Assembly (NCBI RefSeq): GCF_003185895.1
Contig: NZ_QHLY01000005.1
Coordinates: forward strand, 1-64,000
Source of the DNA: Cryobacterium arcticum
GTDB lineage: Bacteria > Actinomycetota > Actinomycetes > Actinomycetales > Microbacteriaceae
Direction of reading: 5' to 3'
Length of the DNA: 64,000 bases
Each line of letters opens with the position of its first letter. Within the stretch, counting starts at the first letter, position 1. Shown piece after piece: positions 37,424 to 45,680 of the stretch. Position numbers and translations under genes: made by a program. The notes under the pieces were generated by a model, which was given only the letters and a program-made list of their open reading frames with translations, was not told the DNA's origin and searched no databases.

Positions 37424-38068
37424 ATGAAACCACCCACTCCCGCCGCTGAGGACTACCTCAAGACGATCTACGCCCATACCGAGTGGCAGCCGGAGCCGAT
37501 CACGCCCAAGGCGCTGGCCGACCGGCTGGGCATCGCGCCGTCGTCGGTGACCGAGATGGTGAAGAAACTGGCCGCGAGCGGACTCATCGCTCACGTGCCA
37601 TACGGCCCGCTCACCCTCACCCCGGCCGGTCGGATGCGCGCCACCGCCGTAGTGCGACGGCACCGGCTGATCGAGACCTGGCTGGTGCGCGAGCTCGGTT
37701 ACACCTGGGACGAGGTGCACGACGAAGCCGAGGTGCTCGAGCACTCCATCTCCGACCGGCTGCTCGAGGCCATCAACACTCACCTGGGTCGCCCCACCGC
37801 CGACCCGCACGGCGATCTGATCCCCGCCGCCGACGGCTCCACCACCCGGGTGCCCGCGGTGTTGCTGGCCGAGGCCACGCCCGGGCACACCGGCACCGTG
37901 CTGCGGGTGAGCGACCGCGACCCGGCAGTGCTGCGCGCGGTAGCGGATGCCGGCATCGGTCCGGGCAGCGCCGTGACCGTGGTCGACGCCGGCACGGTTC
38001 GGCTGGCCGCCGGCGCGCTGCATCCGCTCACCGCCGAGGTGGCCGAATCGATCTGGCTGACCAGCTGA
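37424..38068 (+). CDS. mntR: DtxR/MntR-family metal-dependent repressor
   Basis: This is a 214-residue repressor with a DtxR helix-turn-helix (ITPKALADRLGIAPSSVTEMVKKLAASGLIAHVPYGPLTLTPAGRM, about 20-65), a dimer and metal-binding domain (RRHRLIETWLVRELGYTWDEVHDEAEVLEHSISDRLLEAI; His/Glu ligands near 82-107) and a C-terminal FeoA-like SH3 domain (VLLAEATPGHTGTVLRVSD...). Position after mntH makes Mn2+ the likely corepressor. IdeR-like iron control cannot be excluded from the sequence. AGGGG precedes the ATG. Confidence 0.92.
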   Translation: MKPPTPAAEDYLKTIYAHTEWQPEPITPKALADRLGIAPSSVTEMVKKLAASGLIAHVPYGPLTLTPAGRMRATAVVRRHRLIETWLVRELGYTWDEVHDEAEVLEHSISDRLLEAINTHLGRPTADPHGDLIPAADGSTTRVPAVLLAEATPGHTGTVLRVSDRDPAVLRAVADAGIGPGSAVTVVDAGTVRLAAGALHPLTAEVAESIWLTS

Positions 38069-38200
38069 CGTCATCCGAAGACGCACAGAAGTACATCTCA
38101 CCGCTGACCGGCGATATCCCCGGCCGATAGTCTGGATGAGGCAGCACAGCGTCGACTGCCCATATGTTCACCGACGTACTTCCCACCGAAGGAGCGAGTC

Positions 38201-39001
38201 TTGAGAACCCGTGACGAGATCGAATGCTGGCTCACCGACATGGACGGCGTTCTGGTGCACGAGAACCAGGCCCTCCCCGGAGCGGCGGAACTGCTGCAGC
38301 AGTGGACCGACGCGGGCACCCCGTTCCTGGTGCTCACGAACAACTCCATCTTCACCCCGCGCGACCTGTCGGCGCGGCTGCGCTCGTCGGGCTTGAACGT
38401 GCCGGAGGAACGCATCTGGACTTCCGCGCTGGCCACGGCCGACTTCCTCAAACAGCAGAGCCCCGGTGGAACCGCGTTCGTGATCGGTGAGGTGGGCTTG
38501 ACCACTGCGCTGCACGAGGCCGGGTTCATCATGACCGAGACCAACCCCGACTACGTGGTGGTGGGCGAGACCCGCAACTACTCCTTCGAGGCGATCACCA
38601 AGGCCATCCGCTTGCTGCTCAAGGGCGCCCGCTTCATCGTGACCAACCCGGATGCCACCGGGCCGAGCGCAGAGGGTCCGATGCCGGCCACCGGTGCGAT
38701 CGCAGCGCTCATCACCAAGGCCACCGGCATGGAGCCGTACGTGGTGGGCAAGCCCAATCCGATGATGTTCCGTTCGGCGATGAACCGTATCGGCGCGCAC
38801 TCGGAGAACACCGGCATGATCGGCGACCGGATGGACACCGACATCGTGGCCGGTATCGAGGCGGGCCTGCACACGGTGCTGGTGCTCACCGGCATCAGCG
38901 ACGACTCCGAGATCGCCCGGTACCCGTTCCGGCCCGACGAGATTCTGGACGGCGTGCATCAGTTGCTCTCGCGCGAACCGATCGAGTCCGACGAGATCTA
39001 G
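38201..39001 (+). CDS. HAD-IIA family hydrolase (NagD-like)
   Basis: This is a 266-residue phosphatase with motif I DMDGVLVHEN (near 10-19), motif II TNNS (VLTNNSIF), the NagD cap and motif III/IV GKPNPMMFRSA and GDRMDTDIVAGIEAG. Members dephosphorylate nucleoside monophosphates, sugar phosphates or phosphoglycolate. The start is a TTG at 38201 with a strong GAAGGAG seven bases upstream, which decides it over later ATGs. It is convergent with the septum-domain gene and separated from it by a complex palindrome. Confidence 0.92.
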   Translation: MRTRDEIECWLTDMDGVLVHENQALPGAAELLQQWTDAGTPFLVLTNNSIFTPRDLSARLRSSGLNVPEERIWTSALATADFLKQQSPGGTAFVIGEVGLTTALHEAGFIMTETNPDYVVVGETRNYSFEAITKAIRLLLKGARFIVTNPDATGPSAEGPMPATGAIAALITKATGMEPYVVGKPNPMMFRSAMNRIGAHSENTGMIGDRMDTDIVAGIEAGLHTVLVLTGISDDSEIARYPFRPDEILDGVHQLLSREPIESDEI

Positions 39002-39021
39002 CGGGGCTGCGCTAGGGAGTG

Positions 39022-39101
39022 CTCGCGGCACTCGGTAGTTCCCGCGGCACGTGTTGCTCCACGTGCCGCGGCGCTCAACTAGTGCCGCGACACTGGCGAG
39101 C
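39022..39101. repeat. 80-bp nested palindrome, probable terminator
   Basis: The centre is a perfect 12-bp stem (CCGCGGCACGTG 39042-39053 with 39060-39071) around TTGCTC. Outer arms GCGGCACT/AGTGCCGC and GCTCG/CGAGC extend it to nearly 80 bp. It lies between convergent nagD-like and septum-domain genes and could stop transcription from both sides. Confidence 0.75.
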
Positions 39102-39124
39102 GTGCCATACGGCTGATGCGCCGG

Positions 39125-41494
39125 TCAGGCCACCGGGGCGAGGCTCGCGGTGAGCGGCTCGCCGGAGGAACGGCTGGCGAAGCAGTAGAAGTACCGGTCA
39201 CCGGCCGCCCACTGCTCGGCGGTGACGGGGTAGCTGCCCTGCAGCTGCACGTCGTCGTAGGCGCCGGCGGCGTCGAAGTCGATGACGCCGGGGGCGCTGC
39301 AGAGCACATTGATCTGCGCGGCGAAGGCTTCCTCGCCGGGGAACTCCGAGCCGCTGGCCCCGTCGAGGATGCCGCGGTAGACCAGCTGCGCCGTATGCGG
39401 GGTGGCACAGTCGACCACGGTGAATTCTTCGTCCCACGGCGACGTGTATGGCTCGAGGCATTCGCTGCCGAACATGGTGTCCCAGGAATGCACGCCGGCC
39501 GGCTGTGGCGCGGTCGGTGCGGGCGTCTCGGTGGGCGTCGGGGTGGGTGTCTCACTCGGCGCGGCCGAGCTGGACTCGGTGGGCGCAGCGGTGGGGGTAC
39601 CGGCCAGGCTCTGGGCCAGGAAGAACAGGCCGATGATCACCAGGACGGCCAGGACCGCGCCGCCGGCCCAGGCGATGGTGCGCCTGCTGGGGCGACGAGG
39701 CGGGCCGCCAGCGGCGGAGGTGCCCGGTCGGTTGCTGGTGCCATCTCCGGCCGGAGCGGGGGCGGGTGCCGCCGAGTCGGACAGGGGCATGGGCATGGCC
39801 GTTGCCGCGGCGGACGCCGAAACAGGCAGCGCGACGGTGGGCTCTGGGGCAAACGCCGGAGCAGCGGGCCGACGTGACGGCTCCTCGCGGGCCGGCGGTG
39901 CCGCATGCGCCGCAGGGGCGGGCGGTGCGGCATGTGCCGGGGTAGCGGGTGGTGCGACGTTCGGCGTGGGAGGAGTGCCTGCCGCTGCGGCGGGCCGCTG
40001 CACTCCGGTGTCCAGGGGGCCGGGCGCGGTGCGGCGACGCAGGGCGGCCGCCTGTTCTTCCTCGGTGGGCACGAGCCTGGACTGCGCCGGAGTGGTCCAC
40101 CACGGTGCTGGTTCGATACCGGCAGTGGCAGGCCGCGGCGCTGCCGGCGGCTTGGTGAGTGGTTCGGTGGGCTCGACGGCGGGTACCGGCGGGGCAGCGG
40201 CCGGAGCGGGCGGCTCGACGGCCGCGGGCACCGGAGCGGCCGGTACTGCCGCCGCGGGAGCCGGAGGCGTGGCGGCCGGGGTGGGCGCAGCCGGAACCAC
40301 CGGTGCGTTGGGCGCGGCAGCGGCGGGCTTGACCGGCGGAGTGCGCCGAGCTGCGGCGACGGCGGGGTCAGGTTCGATGGTGGGGGTGAGGCCCCAGCGG
40401 AATCCGCCGGCGGTCGGTGCAGTATCGGCGTTGCTGGACTCGGCGGGGTCAGCGGCCTCGGCCGCAGCGGGCTGCGCAGCGGATGACTCGGCCGCGGCAG
40501 CGGATGCGGCAATGCCGGCGGCAGACGCTGCAGCACGGTCAGCGACCGCACGTTCAGATGCGGCTTGTTCTTCGCCGGCACGCTCGGCAGCGGCACGTTG
40601 TTCAGCGGCACGCTCAGATGCGGCCTGTTCCTCGGCGGCTCGCACTGCGGCGGCACGCTCGGCAGCGGCCTGCGCGGCGGCCTGTTCGGCGGCAGCACGC
40701 TCAGCCTCGGCCAGCTGGGCAGCTCGCGCGTCAGCCGCTTGCTCGGCTGCGGCCTGCTCGGCCGCAATCCGTTCGGTCTCGGCCAGCGCGGCGGCTCGCT
40801 CGGAGGCGGCCTTCTCGTCGGCGGCGGCCTCAGCCGCAGCACGTTCGGCGGCGGCGCGCAGAGCGGCTGCGCGCTCGACCTCGGCCAGTTCGGCGGCGGC
40901 TCGATCCGATGCGGCACGTTCCTCGGCAACCCGTGCTGCGGCGGCTTGAACGGCAGCGGCACGCTCCTCTTCGGCACGCGCGGCAGCAGCACGTTGCTCT
41001 TCAGCACGAGCGGCGGCAGCACGCTCTTCCTCGGCGCGCGCGGCAGCAGCACGCTCTTCTTCGGCACGAGCGGCAGCAGCACGCTCTTCCTCAGCGCGCG
41101 CGGCAGCAGCACGCTCTTCCGCGGCGCGAGCGGCTTCAGCCCGTTCGGCGGCAGCGGAGTCGGCGGCAGCACGCTCGGCGGCGGCACGCTCGGCCCGGGT
41201 GGCGAATTCGTCGGTGGGCGCGGGCTCCGCGTGGGCGCCAGCAGATGGGGCGGCCGGCGGCGTCACGGGCGGCGCGGCAGCGGGCGGCGCGGCGGGGGCG
41301 GCGGGAGGCGTGACCGGCATGGCGACGGTCGGCGCTGGCTCAGAATGAGGCTCCGGCGCCGCAGCGGCGGACCCGGCGCTGGGGGCAGCGTCGTCGGTCT
41401 CGTCGTCGTCTTCTTCGGCGGCGGCCAGTTGAGCCGCGAGCCAGTCGATGCCGAGTTCGCTGTCGTCGTCGTGTCCGTCGCGCTGGTCGGGCAT
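39125..41494 (-). CDS. large Ala/Glu-rich membrane protein with a septum-formation domain
   Basis: This is a 789-residue protein built in four parts. A short acidic start (DDDSELGIDWLAAQLAAAEED) is followed by a long Ala/Glu/Arg coiled-coil region (about 125-340) that includes a 10-residue repeat RAEEERAAAA in about five near-perfect copies. Then come a Pro/Ala-rich linker, one membrane helix (about 603-626), and an external C-terminal domain of about 120 residues like the actinobacterial Septum_form family (SECLEPY..., two Cys pairs). It may tether a cytoplasmic coiled coil to the septum wall. Its ATG overlaps the pyrE stop by one base (TGATG). Confidence 0.82.
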   Translation of the reverse strand: MPDQRDGHDDDSELGIDWLAAQLAAAEEDDDETDDAAPSAGSAAAAPEPHSEPAPTVAMPVTPPAAPAAPPAAAPPVTPPAAPSAGAHAEPAPTDEFATRAERAAAERAAADSAAAERAEAARAAEERAAAARAEEERAAAARAEEERAAAARAEEERAAAARAEEQRAAAARAEEERAAAVQAAAARVAEERAASDRAAAELAEVERAAALRAAAERAAAEAAADEKAASERAAALAETERIAAEQAAAEQAADARAAQLAEAERAAAEQAAAQAAAERAAAVRAAEEQAASERAAEQRAAAERAGEEQAASERAVADRAAASAAGIAASAAAAESSAAQPAAAEAADPAESSNADTAPTAGGFRWGLTPTIEPDPAVAAARRTPPVKPAAAAPNAPVVPAAPTPAATPPAPAAAVPAAPVPAAVEPPAPAAAPPVPAVEPTEPLTKPPAAPRPATAGIEPAPWWTTPAQSRLVPTEEEQAAALRRRTAPGPLDTGVQRPAAAAGTPPTPNVAPPATPAHAAPPAPAAHAAPPAREEPSRRPAAPAFAPEPTVALPVSASAAATAMPMPLSDSAAPAPAPAGDGTSNRPGTSAAGGPPRRPSRRTIAWAGGAVLAVLVIIGLFFLAQSLAGTPTAAPTESSSAAPSETPTPTPTETPAPTAPQPAGVHSWDTMFGSECLEPYTSPWDEEFTVVDCATPHTAQLVYRGILDGASGSEFPGEEAFAAQINVLCSAPGVIDFDAAGAYDDVQLQGSYPVTAEQWAAGDRYFYCFASRSSGEPLTASLAPVA

Positions 41495-42039
41495 CAGCTC
41501 AGTCCCAGGTCCTCGAGTCCGATCGCCGCGTAATAGGGATATCCGGCGGCTTCGATGACTTCGCGCGCTCCCGTGCTGCGGTCGACGACCACGGCGACGC
41601 CGGCGATGATGGCGCCGACCTTGAGCAGGGCCTCGATCGCGGCCAGCGGCGAGCCGCCCGTGGTCGAGGTGTCTTCGAGCACGATGACCCGCTTGCCGGC
41701 GAGGTCTGGGCCTTCGACCTGGCGGCCGCGGCCGTGGTCCTTGGGTTCCTTGCGTACGACGAAAGCGTCGTAGGCCAGGCCGCGTGCGGCGCCCTGGTGC
41801 AGGATCGCGGTGGCGACGGGGTCTGCCCCCATGGTCATGCCACCGACGGCCACGACATCCGGGATGTCCTTGATGAGGTCGATCATGACCTGGCCGATCA
41901 GCGGGGCCACACGGTGGTCCAGGCTGACCTTGCGGAGGTCGACGTAGTAGGTGGCCTTCTTGCCGCTGGTGAGGGTGAAGTCACCGTGGAAGACGGCGTC
42001 AGCCGAGATGTAGTCGATCAGCTTGCTGCGGGTATCCAT
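41494..42039 (-). CDS. pyrE: orotate phosphoribosyltransferase
   Basis: PyrE transfers ribose phosphate from PRPP to orotate to give OMP in pyrimidine synthesis. The 181-residue protein has the PRPP-binding motif VIVLEDTSTTGGSPLAA and the catalytic Lys/His/Asp flexible loop FVVRKEPKDHGRG. N-terminal TLTSGKKATYYVDLRKV is diagnostic. I use the ATG at 42039; a GTG three bases upstream (42042) is equally possible. It overlaps the septum-domain gene by one base, an unusual partner for a pyrimidine gene. Confidence 0.95.
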   Translation of the reverse strand: MDTRSKLIDYISADAVFHGDFTLTSGKKATYYVDLRKVSLDHRVAPLIGQVMIDLIKDIPDVVAVGGMTMGADPVATAILHQGAARGLAYDAFVVRKEPKDHGRGRQVEGPDLAGKRVIVLEDTSTTGGSPLAAIEALLKVGAIIAGVAVVVDRSTGAREVIEAAGYPYYAAIGLEDLGLS

Positions 42040-42110
42040 CACAGAGCTACTTTAGGCCAATCGCCCGTGAAGCGCCCCGCGCATGATGCAGGCATGCGCG
42101 GGGACTGCGA

Positions 42111-42233
42111 CTAGAAGCTGCGAACGAACTTCGCCTCGGGGGTGCGGCTGTAGCCGTCGCGGTGTGCGGTGACGATCGTGGCGACAACGGCGCCCACGGC
42201 GATGAGGGAGATGAGGATGAAGAAAACGAACAC
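42111..42233 (-). CDS. small single-span membrane protein, 40 aa
   Basis: This short ORF starts at the GTG at 42233 and reads VFVFFILISLIAVGAVVATI as a membrane helix, then a polar tail of about 20 residues with HRDGYSRTPEAKFVRSF. GAAAGG lies seven bases upstream, a good ribosome site. Third-position GC bias is strong and the frame is closed neatly by TAG. It lies between pyrE and the divergent LysR gene. The function is unknown; the tail RTP-x-KFVRSF suggests a specific contact. Confidence 0.72.
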   Translation of the reverse strand: MFVFFILISLIAVGAVVATIVTAHRDGYSRTPEAKFVRSF

Positions 42234-42350
42234 GGTCGTGCCTTTCGAGGGAAGTGGTTGGCCGTGTCACGAGGGCGGATGCCCGGTAACCGACTCCCCA
42301 ATATGACCACCTACAACCTTTCAGCACAATCGCACAGTTCTGCAGGGACT

Positions 42351-42367
42351 ATGTAGGCTGGCTACAT
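42351..42367. promoter_or_regulatory. 17-bp dyad on the LysR gene start
   Basis: ATGTAG (42351-42356) and CTACAT (42362-42367) are inverted around GCTGG and overlap the ATG at 42366. TATGTA (42350-42355) fits a -10 that would give a leader of only a few bases. It may be the autoregulatory site of this LysR protein. Confidence 0.55.
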
Positions 42368-43292
42368 GGATGTTCAGCGTCTCGAACTGCTCCGCGAACT
42401 GGCCGAACGCGGCAGCGTCACGGCGGTCGCGCGGGCCACCCACCGCACTCCTTCGGCGGTTTCGCAGCAACTGAAAGTGCTCGAGCGCGAGGCCGGTTTG
42501 CCCCTCACCGAACGCAGCGGGCGGGGCCTCACTCTCACGGATGCCGGTCGCGCGTTGGCCGCCAGTGCCACCGATATCGCCGTGGCCCTGGAGCGCGCGA
42601 CGGCCGTCTGGGACACCTTCCGCAACCGAGCCACCGGCGACGTGAGCCTGGTGACGTTTCCCACCGCCGGCCAGATGCTTCTGCCCGGTGTACTGCAGGA
42701 CCTCGCCGACCACGAAGGCCTCGCCGTGCACTGCACCGACATGGACCCTGAGCTGAGCGACTTTCCCACCCTCACGTCCGAATACGACATCGTGTTGGCG
42801 CACAGCATGCGCGGACAGCACACTTGGGGTGGCCGCGGACTGACCTCGGTTCCGCTGATGACGGAGCCGCTCGACGTGGGACTGCCCGCGGACCACCGGT
42901 TGGCCGGCCGCGTCTCGCTCGGGGCGAGCGATGTGGTCGGAGAGACCTGGGTGGGCGTGCCGGTCGGCTACGCGTTCGAACGGGTTCTGCACGACATCGA
43001 GCTGCAGACCGGCGGCCGGGCGCAGGTGACGCAGCGGTTCGCCGACATCCGGTTGATCGAGTCGTTCATCATGGCCGGGCTGGGCATCGCCCTGGTGCCG
43101 AGGTACACCTCCAGCGGCAACAAACCGGGCCGCATGGTGCTCAAGCCCCTGCGCGGGCTCGACGCCGAACGGCAGATCGTGGCGCTGATGCGGCCGGACC
43201 GTGCCGAGCGCCTGGCCGTGCGCACGGTCATCGACGCCCTGCGCGCCCGCGCCGCCCAGGTGCAGGCCGAACACGCGGCCGCCGCGAACTGA
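42366..43292 (+). CDS. LysR-family transcriptional regulator
   Basis: This is a 308-residue regulator with the N-terminal LysR helix-turn-helix (LELLRELAERGSVTAVARATHRTPSAVSQQLKVLEREAGLPLTERSGRGLTLTDAG) and a periplasmic-binding-like effector domain from about residue 90. It lies 68 bp upstream of a LysE-type exporter on the same strand, the usual arrangement for LysG/ArgP-like control of amino acid export, so it may activate that gene when a basic amino acid or other solute accumulates. Confidence 0.93.
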   Translation: MDVQRLELLRELAERGSVTAVARATHRTPSAVSQQLKVLEREAGLPLTERSGRGLTLTDAGRALAASATDIAVALERATAVWDTFRNRATGDVSLVTFPTAGQMLLPGVLQDLADHEGLAVHCTDMDPELSDFPTLTSEYDIVLAHSMRGQHTWGGRGLTSVPLMTEPLDVGLPADHRLAGRVSLGASDVVGETWVGVPVGYAFERVLHDIELQTGGRAQVTQRFADIRLIESFIMAGLGIALVPRYTSSGNKPGRMVLKPLRGLDAERQIVALMRPDRAERLAVRTVIDALRARAAQVQAEHAAAAN

Positions 43293-43360
43293 GACGGCCG
43301 CTACGGGCGGATGGCGGCATCCGGCTGGTAGCGTCTTGTCACCGACCGGATCGAGGCGAC

Positions 43361-43996
43361 ATGCAGCTCAGCGTTCTCCTACTCTTCATGGCTGCGTGTG
43401 TGCCACTGGTGCTGGCGCCGGGGCCGTCGGTGGCGTACATCCTGACCACCACGCTGAGCTCCGGTCGCGCCACCGGCCTGAGCGGCGTAGCTGGCGTGGA
43501 GCTGGGCTATGTGCTGCACATCGTGGCGGCCGTTGCCGGAGTATCGGCCGTCATCGCGGCGAGCGCCGAAGCCTTCACCCTGGTCAAGGTGGCCGGCGCG
43601 CTCTACCTGGTCTGGTTGGGCATCAAGGCCTGGCGTTCCCGGGACAACACCCGTCTGCGCGACATGGGCTCCGCCGGTGCCGCCGTGCGGCCGGGAGCAG
43701 CCTTCCGCCGCGGCTTCCTGGTGGGCGTACTCAACCCGAAGACCGCGGTCTTCTTCCTCTCCTTCCTGCCCCAGTTCGTGTCGGCGGATGCCGGACCGGC
43801 CTGGCTGCAGATGGCGGTGCTGGGGCTCATCTTCGTGGCAATGGCCACCGTTCCCGACCTGGCCTGGGCACTCGCCGGCACTGGCGTGCGGCGGATCTTG
43901 CCCGCGGTGCGCATGAAGACCCTCGAGCGTATCTCCGGCACCGTGCTGTTCGGGCTGGCCGGGTACGCCCTCACCGCCCGGCGCGCTGTCGGCTGA
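43361..43996 (+). CDS. LysE/RhtB-family amino acid exporter
   Basis: This is a 211-residue membrane protein with six helices. Family motifs: APGPSVAYILTTTLSSGRATGLSGVAGVELGYVLHI near the N-terminus, GALYLVWLGIKAWRS, and GFLVGVLNPKTAVFFLSFLPQFV. It exports amino acids or homoserine-type metabolites. I start it at the ATG at 43361 (MQLSVLL), after GAGG. It follows the LysR gene by 68 bp, and the next kinase gene by 36 bp, so a small cluster is possible. Confidence 0.92.
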   Translation: MQLSVLLLFMAACVPLVLAPGPSVAYILTTTLSSGRATGLSGVAGVELGYVLHIVAAVAGVSAVIAASAEAFTLVKVAGALYLVWLGIKAWRSRDNTRLRDMGSAGAAVRPGAAFRRGFLVGVLNPKTAVFFLSFLPQFVSADAGPAWLQMAVLGLIFVAMATVPDLAWALAGTGVRRILPAVRMKTLERISGTVLFGLAGYALTARRAVG

Positions 43997-44032
43997 CCCC
44001 GGCGCGGGCGGACCCGCTGCTAGGTTCGATCC

Positions 44033-45034
44033 GTGGCCATGGCTCCCTCTGACACTGACGTCTCCCCCGCTACCCGCGCGGCGCTCGGCCACATCCTCGG
44101 TTCGCTGGGCGACCTGAGCGGTGTGGAGCTCCTGACCGGCGGCATGTTCGCCACCACCTACCGGGTCTCGCTCGCCGACGGCACCAGGGTGATCGCGAAG
44201 ACCGCGCCAACGTCGACCGATCGACTGCTCAGCTACGAACTCGACCTGGTGCGCACCGAGGCGCTCGTCTATGGGCTGGCCGCCGGTCGACCCGACCTGC
44301 TGATGCCTCGGGTGCTGCTGACCGACTTCAGCCGCAGCATCCTGCCCGCTGACGTCGTGGTGGCCACCCATCTCGACGGCGTGCCGCTTCTGGACCGCCT
44401 CACCGTGACCGGGGAGCCGGTGGCCGACCAACCGGGCCTGCAGCACGACCTGGGCGCGCTCATGGCCCGCCTCCACACCGTGACAGGTACAGAATTCGGC
44501 TACCCCAACCGGGCCGCTGGGCTCAGCGCCCCGACTTGGCCCGAGGCGTTCGGGCGGATGGTGAACGCACTGCTCGACGATGCCGAGCGCTGGACGACGC
44601 ACCTGCCGTCGACCGAGATCCGGGCGGCACTCGATCGACACCGGGCTGACCTCGCCGGGGTCACCGTTCCGGTACTCGTGCACACCGATTTGTGGGCCGG
44701 CAATCTGTTCGTGGATGCCGGTACCGGGCGGCTCTCGGGTGTCATCGACCCCGAGCGGGCCATCTGGGGCGACCCTTTGTTCGAGTTCGCGGGTGCCGAC
44801 CAGCTCGGCCGCGGCCCGGTGCCGGCCACCCTGCTCGCCGGCTACTCTGCCGCGGGCGCACAACCGGCGCTCGGTACCCCGGCAGGCGATACCCGTCTAC
44901 TGCTCTACCGGATGTACATGGCGCTGGTGTTGCTGGTGGAGATCGCCCCGCGCGGCTACCAGGGCGACTGGGTCGCCGGCCACCGTGCTGCCGCCGAGAG
45001 TTGCCTGCGCGCGGCCCTTGATGCCCTCGCCTGA
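44033..45034 (+). CDS. APH/fructosamine-kinase-fold phosphotransferase
   Basis: This is a 333-residue kinase of the aminoglycoside-phosphotransferase fold. The ATP site is MFATTYRVSLADGTRVIAKTAP (Lys near 60). The catalytic loop reads HTDLWAGNLFVD, with Mg-binding VIDPERAIWGDPLFEFAG. This pattern fits fructosamine kinases (deglycation of glycated proteins) and related sugar kinases better than antibiotic resistance enzymes. The GTG at 44033 has AGG eight bases upstream. It is followed 29 bp later by the NodA-like gene. Confidence 0.88.
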   Translation: MAMAPSDTDVSPATRAALGHILGSLGDLSGVELLTGGMFATTYRVSLADGTRVIAKTAPTSTDRLLSYELDLVRTEALVYGLAAGRPDLLMPRVLLTDFSRSILPADVVVATHLDGVPLLDRLTVTGEPVADQPGLQHDLGALMARLHTVTGTEFGYPNRAAGLSAPTWPEAFGRMVNALLDDAERWTTHLPSTEIRAALDRHRADLAGVTVPVLVHTDLWAGNLFVDAGTGRLSGVIDPERAIWGDPLFEFAGADQLGRGPVPATLLAGYSAAGAQPALGTPAGDTRLLLYRMYMALVLLVEIAPRGYQGDWVAGHRAAAESCLRAALDALA

Positions 45035-45063
45035 GCGCATGACCGGGCCGTTAGGCTGACCGC

Positions 45064-45618
45064 ATGGCTGACATCGACTGGACCCTGCGCTGGGAGGCCG
45101 ACCTTTCGGTCGAGGATCACACGGCCCTGGCGGCCCTGTTCTCCCGCTACTACCCGGAGGACCACGCCACCTTCACCGGCGCGCGCAGCTGGATGGGCGC
45201 CCGCCCCGAAGTCCGCGTGATCGGCTACGACAGCGGCGAGCCGGTTGCACACGTCGGATTCGTGCGACGGATGCTGCGCCTCGAGTCTGGCGCATCCCAG
45301 CTGGTCGGCGACGTGGGCCTGGTCGGTGTCGATCCCGCGTATCAGGGCACCGGGCTCGGCCGCCGACTGCTCGCCGAGACGACATCGGCCCTGACAGCTC
45401 AGGGCCTGCCGTTCGGTTTCCTCACCTGCGCCCCCGAGCTGGTGGCGTTCTACACCGGCGGCGGCTGGCGGCAGTCCCCCGGCCAGGTGACCCGCATGAT
45501 CGACACCCGGATGCGGCCTGAGACGTTCACCGGACCCGCGATGGTGCTCCCGGTGACGGCGTCGTTCACCGAGTGGCCGGCCGGGCAGACGATCATCCGC
45601 GACGGGCTCGAGGTCTAA
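45064..45618 (+). CDS. NodA-like N-acyltransferase (GNAT fold)
   Basis: The 184-residue protein resembles rhizobial NodA, the enzyme that adds a fatty acyl group to the free amine of a chitooligosaccharide, along almost its full length. Shared segments include W-LRWE-DL--DH--L--LF near the start, RSWMGARPEVRVIGYD (41-56) followed by AHVGFVRR, the LVGDVGLVGVDPAYQGTGLGRRLL acyl-CoA-like loop, LPFGFLT, and a C-terminal SFTEWPAGQTIIRDGLEV (167-184) that mirrors the NodA end SEWPxGxxIxRxGxEL. No nodB or nodC is in the window. It probably N-acylates an amino sugar or similar amine. Confidence 0.82.
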   Translation: MADIDWTLRWEADLSVEDHTALAALFSRYYPEDHATFTGARSWMGARPEVRVIGYDSGEPVAHVGFVRRMLRLESGASQLVGDVGLVGVDPAYQGTGLGRRLLAETTSALTAQGLPFGFLTCAPELVAFYTGGGWRQSPGQVTRMIDTRMRPETFTGPAMVLPVTASFTEWPAGQTIIRDGLEV

Positions 45619-45652
45619 CCGGCGCTCACGGTGCAGCGACTCGACTGCCCGT

Positions 45653-45676
45653 CTCCCGCCCGGCCCCGGGCGGGAG
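45653..45676. terminator. GC-rich hairpin between convergent genes
   Basis: An 11-bp perfect stem, CTCCCGCCCGG (45653-45663) with CCGGGCGGGAG (45666-45676), lies between the NodA-like stop and the xylH stop. It has no U tract but is well placed as a bidirectional terminator. Confidence 0.65.
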
Positions 45677-45680
45677 GCGG

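Noticed and set aside
44033-45034. Aminoglycoside resistance gene
   Set aside because: The fold is shared, but the motif pattern fits fructosamine-kinase-type enzymes and the genome context is metabolic.
45064-45618. Calling the NodA-like gene nodA and the region a nodulation island
   Set aside because: No nodB, nodC, nod box or symbiosis genes are near, and GC content is like the surroundings. Homology supports family, not symbiotic function.
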